Source: Flavobacteriaceae bacterium (GTDB taxonomy: Bacteria; Bacteroidota; Bacteroidia; Flavobacteriales; Flavobacteriaceae). From it: a DNA stretch of 6,318 bases. Made by a program: the position numbers and the translations under genes. Positions 1 to 6,318 of the stretch are shown piece by piece (the first letter of the stretch is position 1; every line of letters starts with the position of its first letter). Under the pieces are notes generated by a model, which was not told the origin of the DNA, ran no database searches, and worked only from the letters and a program-made list of their open reading frames with translations. Location of the stretch: the NCBI GenBank assembly GCA_019090365.1, contig JAHRWC010000115.1, positions 1 to 6,318 on the forward strand, in the 5' to 3' direction.

Positions 1-1
1 A

Positions 2-220
2 TCAAATTTTACACAATTACAAGACTCATTAGGAGTATATTTGGTGAAAATTGAAGATATATTATTGACGAACGACATAGCTCCATTAATCTATGTAGAG
101 CCTACCATTAAGCAAATAATATTAAATAAAAGAAAATTAGAACTTATTAAAAATCTTGAAAGAGATATAACAAAAGATGCACTTAAAAATAAAAAATTTG
201 AAATCTATACAAATCAGTAA
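2..220 (+). CDS. C-terminal end of a probable SurA/PpiC-like envelope protein (5' truncated)
   Basis: An open frame enters from the left edge and runs 72 codons to a TAA at 218-220; its start lies outside the window. The visible tail reads as a short strand (GVYLVKIEDIL), then a segment NDIAPLIYVEPTIKQIILNKRKLELI, then a charged lysine-rich helix ending KKFEIYTNQ. A strand followed by a long basic helix resembles the C-terminal part of the small SurA-like proteins that often precede surA in Flavobacteriaceae, and I recall similar IAPL...NKRKLE...FEIY tails there. That is memory-based family knowledge, not a search result. No parvulin domain is visible in the retained part, so catalytic activity cannot be judged. 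The downstream SurA-like gene begins inside this one (44-base overlap), which supports a shared operon and a related role. I am confident it is coding and only moderately sure of the family. Confidence 0.6.
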   Translation, partial: SNFTQLQDSLGVYLVKIEDILLTNDIAPLIYVEPTIKQIILNKRKLELIKNLERDITKDALKNKKFEIYTNQ

Positions 221-1655
221 GCTATTATTTTTAGTATTAGTTTTTACACATGCCGTAGTAGTTTCACAAGAAGTTGTTACTGTGGATAGTACTGGAGTAG
301 CTAAAAGTAATGAGTTATTATCAACTGAAAATACAAATGCTGCTAACGATACAATAAAGCCTTTTAAAAGATATAAAGCTGAAGGAATTAGTGCTGTAAT
401 TGGAGAATATGTGATTTTAGATAGCGATATTGATAAAAGTTATTTAGAATTATCATCACAGGGTATTTCAATTGAAGACATTACTCGTTGTCAATTATTA
501 GGGAAGTTGATGGAAGATAAACTATACGCTCACCATGCGAAACTAGATAGTATTATGGTTTCAGATGATGAGGTGAATGGTCAAATCGAACAACAAATTC
601 AATACATGATTGGCGAATTAGGTAATGAAGAAAAAGTTGCTAAATACTATCGCAAAAATTCTATTGCTGAGCTAAGAAAAGATCTTTTTGAGGTTAATAA
701 AACTATTAAGTTAGCTGGCGAAATGCAACGAAAAATTGTTGAAGAAGTTGAAGTTACACCAGAAGAGGTAAGAGCTTTTTTCTATTCAATTCCTGAAAAT
801 GACCGCCCTGTATTTGGTGCTGAACTTGAAGTAGCACAAATAATAATTGAACCAGAAATTACTGAGGAAGCTAAACAAAAGGTTATTGATCAACTTAATG
901 AAATGCGTATTGATGTTGTAGAAAATGGATCAACATTTGCAACCAAAGCTGTTTTGTATTCTAAAGATCCTGGATCTGCATCTAAAGGTGGTTTATACAA
1001 AGGCATTAAACGTAATGGACCAATGGCAAAGGAATTTAAAGACAACGCTTTTTCATTATTAGAAGGAGAGGTAAGTGAACCTTTTGAAACAGAATTTGGA
1101 TATCATATTCTTTATGTTGAAAAAATAAAAGGTCAAGAAGTTGATGTAAGACACGTATTATTATTTGCTGATGTATCTCAAGGAACAATTGACAAAGCAC
1201 GTGTAAAAATAGATTCAATTAGAACAAATATTGTTGCTGGTGATATCACCTTTGCCGATGCAGCAAGGAAGTTCTCAACAGAAAAAGAAACTAGAAATAA
1301 CGGAGGACAATTAGTAAATCCAGTTAGTTTCGATACAAAATTTGATCTTACTAAAATGGATCCAACCTTGAGTGCTCAAGTATATAATTTAAAAGAAGGT
1401 GAAGTTTCAAAAGTGTATACGGATAGAGACAGATCAGGTAAAAGTATGTTTAAGTTATTAACGATTACAAATCGTATAGATGAACATCCTTCAGATTATG
1501 TGAAAGATTACGAAAAAATTAAAGAACTTGCTCTTAAAGAAAAGCAATTACGTGCTATAGAAACATGGCAAAACACCAAAATCAAGGACACTTATATAAA
1601 TGTCAATGAAGATTATTCAGATTGTAAGTTTTCAAGTAATTGGTTAAAGAAGTAA
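177..1655 (+). CDS. SurA-like periplasmic peptidylprolyl isomerase/chaperone with two parvulin-type domains
   Basis: Predicted periplasmic chaperone of the SurA family, which escorts unfolded outer-membrane proteins; E. coli SurA is about 430 residues against 492 here. Residues 1-30 look like a signal peptide: a basic n-region, a hydrophobic LLFLVLVF core, then VVVS|Q near 30/31. Residues 31-62 are a Ser/Thr/Asn-rich linker. Residues 66-200 form the SurA N-terminal core (VIGEYVILDSDID, then helices). Parvulin domain 1 is about 216-318, with the typical SKDPGSASKGG and FGYHIL segments. Parvulin domain 2 is about 322-437, with RHVLL and a FADAARKFS segment. A final helix (438-470) and tail ending NWLKK would complete the core. 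Domain 1 has Gln221 where the first parvulin histidine is expected, and domain 2 lacks the FGYH segment. Only two cysteines occur, C105 and C483. The ATG at 177 is chosen because it gives a full signal peptide; a weak purine-rich GAAAGAGA lies at 158-165. A TTG at 198 is a possible alternative start. MoxR follows after 10 bases. Confidence 0.93.
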   Translation: MHLKIKNLKSIQISKLLFLVLVFTHAVVVSQEVVTVDSTGVAKSNELLSTENTNAANDTIKPFKRYKAEGISAVIGEYVILDSDIDKSYLELSSQGISIEDITRCQLLGKLMEDKLYAHHAKLDSIMVSDDEVNGQIEQQIQYMIGELGNEEKVAKYYRKNSIAELRKDLFEVNKTIKLAGEMQRKIVEEVEVTPEEVRAFFYSIPENDRPVFGAELEVAQIIIEPEITEEAKQKVIDQLNEMRIDVVENGSTFATKAVLYSKDPGSASKGGLYKGIKRNGPMAKEFKDNAFSLLEGEVSEPFETEFGYHILYVEKIKGQEVDVRHVLLFADVSQGTIDKARVKIDSIRTNIVAGDITFADAARKFSTEKETRNNGGQLVNPVSFDTKFDLTKMDPTLSAQVYNLKEGEVSKVYTDRDRSGKSMFKLLTITNRIDEHPSDYVKDYEKIKELALKEKQLRAIETWQNTKIKDTYINVNEDYSDCKFSSNWLKK

Positions 1656-1665
1656 AATTGTATAT

Positions 1666-2619
1666 ATGTCAGACGTAGCAGCAATAAAGGAACTAGTTCA
1701 AAGATACAATGCCTTACGACAAGAAATCAAGAAGATTATTGTTGGACAAGATGATGTTGTAGAACAAGTTTTATTGTCTGTGTTTTCTGGAGGTCATGCT
1801 TTACTTATTGGCGTACCTGGCTTAGCAAAAACATTATTAGTTCATACTGTAGCTAGAACATTAGGATTGGATTTTAAACGTATTCAATTTACTCCAGATT
1901 TAATGCCAAGTGATATTTTGGGTTCTGAAATATTAGATAAGAATAGAGATTTTAAATTTATTAAAGGGCCTATTTTTTCTAATATTATTCTTGCTGATGA
2001 AATTAATAGAACTCCTCCAAAAACACAAGCTGCATTATTAGAAGCCATGCAGGAAAGAGCAGTAACAGTTGCAGGTCATACTTACAAGTTAGATCGCCCT
2101 TATTTTGTATTAGCAACTCAAAACCCAATTGAACAAGAAGGTACTTATCCTTTGCCTGAAGCTCAGTTAGACCGTTTTATGTTTGCAATTAACCTAAAGT
2201 ATCCTTCTTTTGCTGAAGAAGTTGAAGTAGTTAAAACAACAACTATAGGTGCAAATCCAGTAATCAATCCATTATTCTCAGCTGAAGAAATTTTAAAGTA
2301 TCAACAGTTAATTCAAAAAATTCCTGTAGCTGATAATGTAATAGAATATGCAGTAACATTAGTTGGAAAAACGAGACCAAATAGTCAAGCAGCACCAGAA
2401 ATTGTGAAAAAATATATAGACTGGGGTGCAGGTCCAAGAGCATCTCAAAATCTAATTCTAAGTGCAAAAACTCACGCTGCATTTCATGGTAAATTTTCTC
2501 CAGATATTGAAGATGTTCAAAAAGTAGCAACTGGAATTCTACGCCACCGATTAATAAAAAACTATAAAGCAGAAGCTGAAGGATTAAGTATTGAGGAAAT
2601 TATTCAAAGCTTGTTTTAA
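1666..2619 (+). CDS. MoxR-family AAA+ ATPase
   Basis: Cytoplasmic AAA+ ATPase of the MoxR family; at 317 residues it has the usual length. The motifs appear in order: an N-terminal helical segment with VGQDDVV (26-32), Walker A GVPGLAKT (49-56), the FTPDLMPSDILG segment (75-86) typical of MoxR, Walker B with IILADEINR (107-115), a LLEAMQER helix (124-131), sensor 1 ATQNP (150-154), the QLDRF segment (167-171) and sensor 2 GPRAS (256-260). The C-terminal lid domain is complete. MoxR ATPases usually act with von Willebrand A or DUF58 proteins to mature or activate envelope, respiratory or methanol-oxidation complexes. No such partner is encoded in the window: the gene on the left is the SurA-like chaperone, only 10 bases away, and on the right is a 213-base gap and then aconitase. 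It is probably cotranscribed with the chaperone. The substrate cannot be inferred from sequence. No Shine-Dalgarno site is visible, as is usual in this phylum. Confidence 0.95.
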   Translation: MSDVAAIKELVQRYNALRQEIKKIIVGQDDVVEQVLLSVFSGGHALLIGVPGLAKTLLVHTVARTLGLDFKRIQFTPDLMPSDILGSEILDKNRDFKFIKGPIFSNIILADEINRTPPKTQAALLEAMQERAVTVAGHTYKLDRPYFVLATQNPIEQEGTYPLPEAQLDRFMFAINLKYPSFAEEVEVVKTTTIGANPVINPLFSAEEILKYQQLIQKIPVADNVIEYAVTLVGKTRPNSQAAPEIVKKYIDWGAGPRASQNLILSAKTHAAFHGKFSPDIEDVQKVATGILRHRLIKNYKAEAEGLSIEEIIQSLF

Positions 2620-2775
2620 AACCCTTTTAATTTAGATTTATAATTCCCATTTTGCACTTTCGATATTGTTAATTTGATAATATTTTAACTAAATACTGCA
2701 ATTTTATCAAGAATATTCAAAAATTTTCATTATTTAACAATTAAAAATTAGTAATAACACCTTTTTAGTAAATAT

Positions 2776-2806
2776 TTTGTAATTTCTGATAGATTTTGTA
2801 AATTTG
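2776..2806 (+). promoter_or_regulatory. Bacteroidota-type promoter of the aconitase gene
   Basis: TTTG at 2776-2779 and TAAATTTG at 2799-2806 are separated by 19 bases. Together they match the known Bacteroidota consensus (-33 TTTG, -7 TAnnTTTG) at a favoured spacing. Transcription would start near 2811, leaving an A-rich leader of roughly 20 bases before the ATG at 2833. The leader has no Shine-Dalgarno sequence, in line with the phylum. The element sits at the downstream end of the 213-base moxR-acn gap; the rest of that gap (2620-2775) is AT-rich and shows no gene, no convincing terminator and no clear operator. Confidence 0.7.
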
Positions 2807-2832
2807 CATTTCTTTCAAAAACACAAAAATTT

Positions 2833-5097
2833 ATGGCATTCGATATCGATATGATTAAAAAAGTGTATGCTCAAATGACAGAGCGTGTGGATACAGCACG
2901 TAACATTGTCGGAAGACCTTTAACACTTTCAGAAAAAATATTATACAATCACCTTTGGGACGGTAAAGCTTCTAAAGCTTTTACTCGCGGTAAAGATTAT
3001 GTTGACTTTGCTCCAGACAGAATTGCCTGTCAGGATGCTACTGCACAAATGGCTTTATTGCAATTTATGCAAGCCGGAAAACAAAAGGTTGCTGTACCAA
3101 CTACGGTACATTGTGATCATCTTATCCAAGCAAAACAAGGTGCGAAGCCAGATTTAAAAAGAGCCAACGAAACGAGTAATGAAGTGTTTAATTTTCTAGA
3201 ATCAGTTTCAGATAAATACGGAATTGGATTTTGGAAACCTGGAGCTGGTATTATTCATCAAGTAGTGTTAGAAAACTACGCTTTCCCTGGAGGAATGATG
3301 ATCGGTACAGATTCTCATACTGTAAATGCAGGTGGATTAGGAATGGTAGCTATTGGAGTTGGTGGAGCTGATGCTGTTGATGTAATGGCAGGAATGCCTT
3401 GGGAACTTAAATTTCCAAAATTAATTGGTATCAAATTAACAGGTCAATTAAATGGTTGGACTGCAGCTAAAGATGTAATTTTAAAAGTGGCTGGAATTCT
3501 TACTGTAAAAGGTGGAACAGGTGCTATTGTTGAATATTTCGGACCTGGAGCTAAAAACTTATCTTGTACAGGAAAAGGAACTATTTGTAATATGGGTGCT
3601 GAAATTGGAGCAACTACTTCTACATTTGGTTACGATGATTCTATGGAACGATTTTTACGTGCTACCGATAGAGCAGATATTGCTGATGCTGCAAATGAAA
3701 TTCGTCCATACTTAACAGGTGATGATGAAGTATATGCAAATCCAGAACAATATTTTGATGAAGTAATTGAAATCAATTTAACTGATTTACGTCCACATCT
3801 TAATGGGCCTTTTACTCCAGATTTAGCAACACCAGTTGGACAATTAGGAGAAAAAGCAAAAGAAAACGATTGGCCTATAAAAGTTGATTGGGGATTAATT
3901 GGTTCTTGTACTAACTCATCATATGAAGACTTAAGCCGTGCAGCATCGATTGCTCAGCAAGCTATAGATAAAGGTTTAACTACGAAGGCTGACTTTGGAA
4001 TTAACCCGGGATCTGAACAAGTTCGTTATACTGCTGAACGTGATGGTATTTTATCTGTTTTTGAAAACTTAGATGCTAAAATATTTACCAATGCTTGTGG
4101 ACCTTGTATTGGTCAATGGGATCGTAGTGATTTAAAAGGTGAAGAAAAAAATACTATTGTTCATTCATTCAATAGAAACTTTTCAAAAAGAGCGGATGGT
4201 AATCCAAATACGCATGCTTTTGTAGGTTCTCCTGAAATGATTGCTGCAATTACAATTGCTGGCCGTCTTGATTTCGATCCGATGAATGATACGTTGATTA
4301 ATGATAATGGTGAAGAAGTAAAATTAGATCCACCTCAAGGAATGGAACTTCCTGAAAAAGGATTTGAAGTTGAAGATAATGGGTATTTAGAGCCTGTTGA
4401 AGATGGAAGTGGAATTGAAGTGAAAGTAAGTGATACTTCTGAAAGACTTCAATTATTAACCCCGTTTGTGCCTATTCAAGATGAAGAGTTACAAGGAGCT
4501 AAATTACTAATAAAAGCATTTGGGAAATGTACTACAGATCATATTTCTATGGCGGGACCATGGTTACGTTATAGAGGACACCTAGATAATATTTCTAACA
4601 ACTGTTTAATTGGAGCAGTGAATGCTTATAACAAACAGACTAACTTTGTAAAGAGCCAGTTGAATGGAGAGTATGATGCGGTACCAAAAACTGCTCGTGC
4701 ATATAAAGCTGAAGGTGTTATGACAATCGTTGTTGGAGATCATAATTATGGTGAAGGTTCTTCAAGAGAACATGCTGCTATGGAGCCTCGTCACTTAGGC
4801 GTAGCTGCAGTAATAGTAAAATCTTTTGCAAGAATTCATGAAACAAACCTTAAGAAACAAGGAATGTTAGGTCTTACCTTTGCAACTGAATCTGATTATG
4901 ATTTAATCCAAGAGGACGATACTTTTAACTTTGTCGATATTTCAAGTTTTGCTCCTGGAAAACAACTTACTTTAGAAGTTATTCATAGTGATGGAAGTAA
5001 AGATACTCTAATGTTAAATCATACATATAACGATTCTCAGATAGAATGGTATCGTATGGGTTCTGCTTTAAATTTAATAAAAAAACAAAACGCTTAA
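2833..5097 (+). CDS. acn: Aconitate hydratase, mitochondrial-type
   Basis: Converts citrate to isocitrate through cis-aconitate in the citric acid cycle, using a [4Fe-4S] cluster; cytoplasmic. The 754-residue length fits the mitochondrial-type family rather than the roughly 890-residue AcnA or 860-residue AcnB of E. coli. Cluster ligands are C359 (GSCTNSS) and C422/C425 (ACGPCIGQ). By position against the pig mitochondrial enzyme, the active-site residues are present: D95-H96, H142, D160 and H162 (GTDSHT), E257, R448 and R453 (SFNRNFSKR), R581, and catalytic S643 with S644-R645 ([10 protein letters not shown]). Domains 1-3 span about 1-500, a linker about 500-550, and the swivelling domain 4 about 555-754. 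The frame is intact. The start at 2833 gives the usual N-terminus with no targeting sequence. It has its own promoter just upstream and a strong terminator just downstream, so it is probably a single-gene transcription unit, perhaps with some read-through from moxR. No other citric acid cycle gene is adjacent. Confidence 0.98.
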   Translation: MAFDIDMIKKVYAQMTERVDTARNIVGRPLTLSEKILYNHLWDGKASKAFTRGKDYVDFAPDRIACQDATAQMALLQFMQAGKQKVAVPTTVHCDHLIQAKQGAKPDLKRANETSNEVFNFLESVSDKYGIGFWKPGAGIIHQVVLENYAFPGGMMIGTDSHTVNAGGLGMVAIGVGGADAVDVMAGMPWELKFPKLIGIKLTGQLNGWTAAKDVILKVAGILTVKGGTGAIVEYFGPGAKNLSCTGKGTICNMGAEIGATTSTFGYDDSMERFLRATDRADIADAANEIRPYLTGDDEVYANPEQYFDEVIEINLTDLRPHLNGPFTPDLATPVGQLGEKAKENDWPIKVDWGLIGSCTNSSYEDLSRAASIAQQAIDKGLTTKADFGINPGSEQVRYTAERDGILSVFENLDAKIFTNACGPCIGQWDRSDLKGEEKNTIVHSFNRNFSKRADGNPNTHAFVGSPEMIAAITIAGRLDFDPMNDTLINDNGEEVKLDPPQGMELPEKGFEVEDNGYLEPVEDGSGIEVKVSDTSERLQLLTPFVPIQDEELQGAKLLIKAFGKCTTDHISMAGPWLRYRGHLDNISNNCLIGAVNAYNKQTNFVKSQLNGEYDAVPKTARAYKAEGVMTIVVGDHNYGEGSSREHAAMEPRHLGVAAVIVKSFARIHETNLKKQGMLGLTFATESDYDLIQEDDTFNFVDISSFAPGKQLTLEVIHSDGSKDTLMLNHTYNDSQIEWYRMGSALNLIKKQNA

Positions 5098-5121
5098 TCT
5101 AAGATTTTTACAATAAATTTT

Positions 5122-5156
5122 AAAACTCCCTCTTTTAATGAGGGAGTTTTTTGTTT
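5122..5156 (+). terminator. Rho-independent terminator after the aconitase gene
   Basis: A perfect 11-base-pair stem is formed by AAAACTCCCTC (5122-5132) and GAGGGAGTTTT (5140-5150), with a 7-base loop (5133-5139). It is followed by a T-rich run (TTGTTTT). It starts 24 bases after the aconitase stop codon. The stem has a GC-rich middle, which stands out in this AT-rich region. On the opposite strand the trailing T-run is shorter, so it reads mainly as a + strand terminator. Confidence 0.93.
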
Positions 5157-5179
5157 TGTCATCATTTTTAATATATTTA
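5150..5179 (+). promoter_or_regulatory. Possible weak promoter of the VCBS-repeat gene
   Basis: TTTG at 5150-5153 and TATATTTA at 5172-5179 are 18 bases apart. The second box departs from TAnnTTTG at its last base. It is the best match in the short gap between the aconitase terminator and the ATG at 5196, and a new promoter is needed there if the terminator is efficient. Because the region is so AT-rich, a chance match is quite possible. Confidence 0.3.
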
Positions 5180-5195
5180 AATAAAATAATCAGAT

Positions 5196-6318
5196 ATGAA
5201 TAATTTTACTACTATTTCATTATGTTTCATCATAAGTTTTTGTTCAATTTTATCAACTCAAGCGCAATTTGGTGATCAACAAATAATTACTACAGCAGTT
5301 AGTGAACCTACCTGTGTATTTGCAGCAGATTTGGACGGAGATCAAAAGATTGATGTTATATCTGCTTCTGTTGAGGATGATAAGGTAGCTTGGTATAAAA
5401 ATATGGACGGCGCTGGTAATTTTGGAGCACCTCAATTTTTAACTAGTAGTACAGATATCTATTTAGCTTTTGCAGAAGATTTAGACGGAGATGGTGATAT
5501 GGATATATGGGCAACATCTGGAGGTGATGACTTTATATCTTGGTTCGAAAACACAGATGGTAATGGTAATTTTGCTTCACAACAAATTATAAGCAATGAT
5601 GGAAACATGGCTGCTTTTCATGATTTAGATGGTGACAATGATTTGGATGTGCTTATACATTCTGATGCTGAAGTATTCTGGTTAGAAAACCTAGATGGAA
5701 ATGGTACATATGGACCTGAACAATATATATATATCAATGGTGGAACTACTTTTCTAGATATTGACGCTGCAGATATAGATAATGATAATGATATGGATGT
5801 AGTTATAGCAAGAGCTGAAGGTATTTATTGGCATGAGAATCTTGATGGTCAAGGAAATTTTGGCGACCATCAATCTATTGCTCTTAACTCTAATGGATTT
5901 AGAACATTTCAGGCAGAAGATATAGATGATGATGGTGATGTAGATATTGTTGCCTCACAACGTGACAATAATTTAATAGCTTGGTTCGAAAACACAGATA
6001 GTGCCGGAACATTTGGTCCTGAAAATTTAGTAAGTACAGAAATTGATATCGTTTCTTCTATTTATGTTGTCGATGCAGATAATGATGGAGATTTTGATAT
6101 ACTTTCTTCTTCAGAATTTGATAATAAAATTGCTTGGTATGAGAACGAAAATGGCGATGGATCTTTTGGAACTCAACAATTAATTAGTACTGATGTTGAT
6201 GTTGCTACTTATGTATATGCAGAAGATCTAGATGGAGATGGAGATAAAGATGTACTATCAGCATCAATTAGTGATAATAAAATTGCATGGTATGAAAACC
6301 AATTTCCATTATCGATTG
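5196..6318 (+). CDS. Secreted VCBS/FG-GAP repeat protein (3' truncated)
   Basis: The frame opens at the ATG at 5196 and stays open for 374 codons to the right edge. Residues 1-23 look like a Sec signal peptide: polar n-region, hydrophobic core ISLCFIISFCSIL, then STQA|Q. The cysteines at 10 and 16 do not form a proper lipobox, so a lipoprotein is unlikely. The rest is seven repeats of about 50 residues. Each has a calcium-loop-like motif of the type DxDxDxDxD, starting at residues 45, 95, 143, 193, 242, 293 and 344, followed by a W-x-[EK]-N strand (W66, W116, W162, W212, W263, W314, W365). Most then have a [DE/N]G-x-G-x-[FY] turn. This is the VCBS/FG-GAP family, whose repeats form blades of a calcium-binding beta-propeller in extracellular proteins. 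Only generic roles (adhesion, surface or matrix binding, polymer use) can be suggested. After the last W-Y-E-N the pattern breaks into QFPLSI, so the array probably ends at seven blades. In Flavobacteriaceae such proteins usually continue into a type IX secretion sorting domain, which would lie outside the window. Confidence 0.92.
   Translation, partial: MNNFTTISLCFIISFCSILSTQAQFGDQQIITTAVSEPTCVFAADLDGDQKIDVISASVEDDKVAWYKNMDGAGNFGAPQFLTSSTDIYLAFAEDLDGDGDMDIWATSGGDDFISWFENTDGNGNFASQQIISNDGNMAAFHDLDGDNDLDVLIHSDAEVFWLENLDGNGTYGPEQYIYINGGTTFLDIDAADIDNDNDMDVVIARAEGIYWHENLDGQGNFGDHQSIALNSNGFRTFQAEDIDDDGDVDIVASQRDNNLIAWFENTDSAGTFGPENLVSTEIDIVSSIYVVDADNDGDFDILSSSEFDNKIAWYENENGDGSFGTQQLISTDVDVATYVYAEDLDGDGDKDVLSASISDNKIAWYENQFPLSI
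5268..6299 (+). repeat. Seven tandem VCBS/FG-GAP repeats of about 150 bases each, within the secreted protein gene
   Basis: The repeat unit runs roughly from an FG or equivalent turn through the Asp-rich loop to W-x-[EK]-N. The Asp loops lie at 5328-5354, 5478-5504, 5622-5648, 5772-5798, 5919-5945, 6072-6098 and 6225-6251, spaced 48-51 codons apart. Repeats 3 and 4 are shorter between the Asp loop and the Trp and lack the D-[ND]-x-[IV]-[AS]-W pattern seen in repeats 1, 2, 5, 6 and 7. Most copies are diverged at DNA level, but a 20-base identity links repeats 2 and 5 (5539-5558 and 5980-5999) and a 14-base identity links repeats 6 and 7 (6120-6133 and 6273-6286). Confidence 0.88.

Noticed and set aside
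1036..1218. Open frame of 60 codons on the - strand inside the SurA-like gene
   Set aside because: It lies wholly within a well-supported gene, and its product is a Leu/His-rich composition typical of antisense reading of AT-rich coding DNA.
2264..2530. Open frame of 88 codons on the - strand inside moxR
   Set aside because: Antisense to the conserved MoxR lid domain, with no recognisable domain.
2616..2630. TTAAAA-CCC-TTTTAA inverted repeat at the end of moxR, considered as a terminator
   Set aside because: The stem is only six A-T pairs with a three-base loop, and no T-run follows; too weak to call.
2668..2689. GTTAA...TTAAC inverted repeat and the nearby GAATATTC palindrome (2711-2718), considered as operators for aconitase
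   Set aside because: Short AT-rich inverted repeats are expected by chance in this gap, and neither matches a known regulator site.
3512..3715. Open frame of 67 codons on the + strand inside the aconitase gene
   Set aside because: It overlaps the conserved aconitase frame entirely and has low-complexity Leu-rich content.
5222..5246. Lipoprotein signal in the VCBS-repeat protein because of the cysteines at residues 10 and 16
   Set aside because: Neither cysteine follows a lipobox-like sequence at a suitable position, and a standard cleavage site follows at TQA|Q.
5253..5435. Open frame of 60 codons on the - strand opposite the VCBS-repeat gene
   Set aside because: The + strand frame has a signal peptide and repeated motifs that clearly explain this DNA.

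Overview
The window looks like a piece of a chromosome from a marine-type member of the Bacteroidota, most likely family Flavobacteriaceae. The DNA is strongly AT-rich. Genes lack clear Shine-Dalgarno sites. The best promoter matches the Bacteroidota-specific TTTG / TAnnTTTG pattern. The protein set (a SurA-like chaperone with a C-terminal NWLKK, a lone MoxR ATPase, a mitochondrial-type aconitase and a secreted VCBS/FG-GAP repeat protein) is also typical of that group. This assignment is inference from composition and family resemblance, not from a marker gene.

Layout, all on the + strand. (1) Positions 2-220 hold the last 72 codons of a gene that starts outside the window, probably another SurA/PpiC-like envelope protein. 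(2) Positions 177-1655 hold a complete SurA-like periplasmic peptidylprolyl isomerase/chaperone, whose start overlaps the end of the previous gene by 44 bases. (3) Positions 1666-2619 hold a complete MoxR-family AAA+ ATPase, 10 bases behind the chaperone. These three look like one operon. (4) A 213-base AT-rich gap ends in a good promoter. (5) Positions 2833-5097 hold a complete aconitase with all expected iron-sulfur and active-site residues. (6) A strong intrinsic terminator lies at about 5122-5156. (7) Positions 5196-6318 hold the first 374 codons of a secreted calcium-loop repeat protein that runs off the right end.

The first block works in the cell envelope: SurA-like proteins escort outer-membrane proteins across the periplasm, and the MoxR ATPase is a cytoplasmic AAA+ remodelling machine with no visible substrate-side partner here. 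Aconitase is a separate transcription unit for the citric acid cycle. The last gene encodes an exported protein with seven repeats that could form one complete beta-propeller.

I see no mobile element, CRISPR array, tRNA, rRNA or phage gene. Nothing here amounts to a clearly new biological system. The points most worth a second look are the split histidines and paired cysteines of the chaperone, the orphan MoxR, and the seven-repeat secreted protein with traces of internal duplication.
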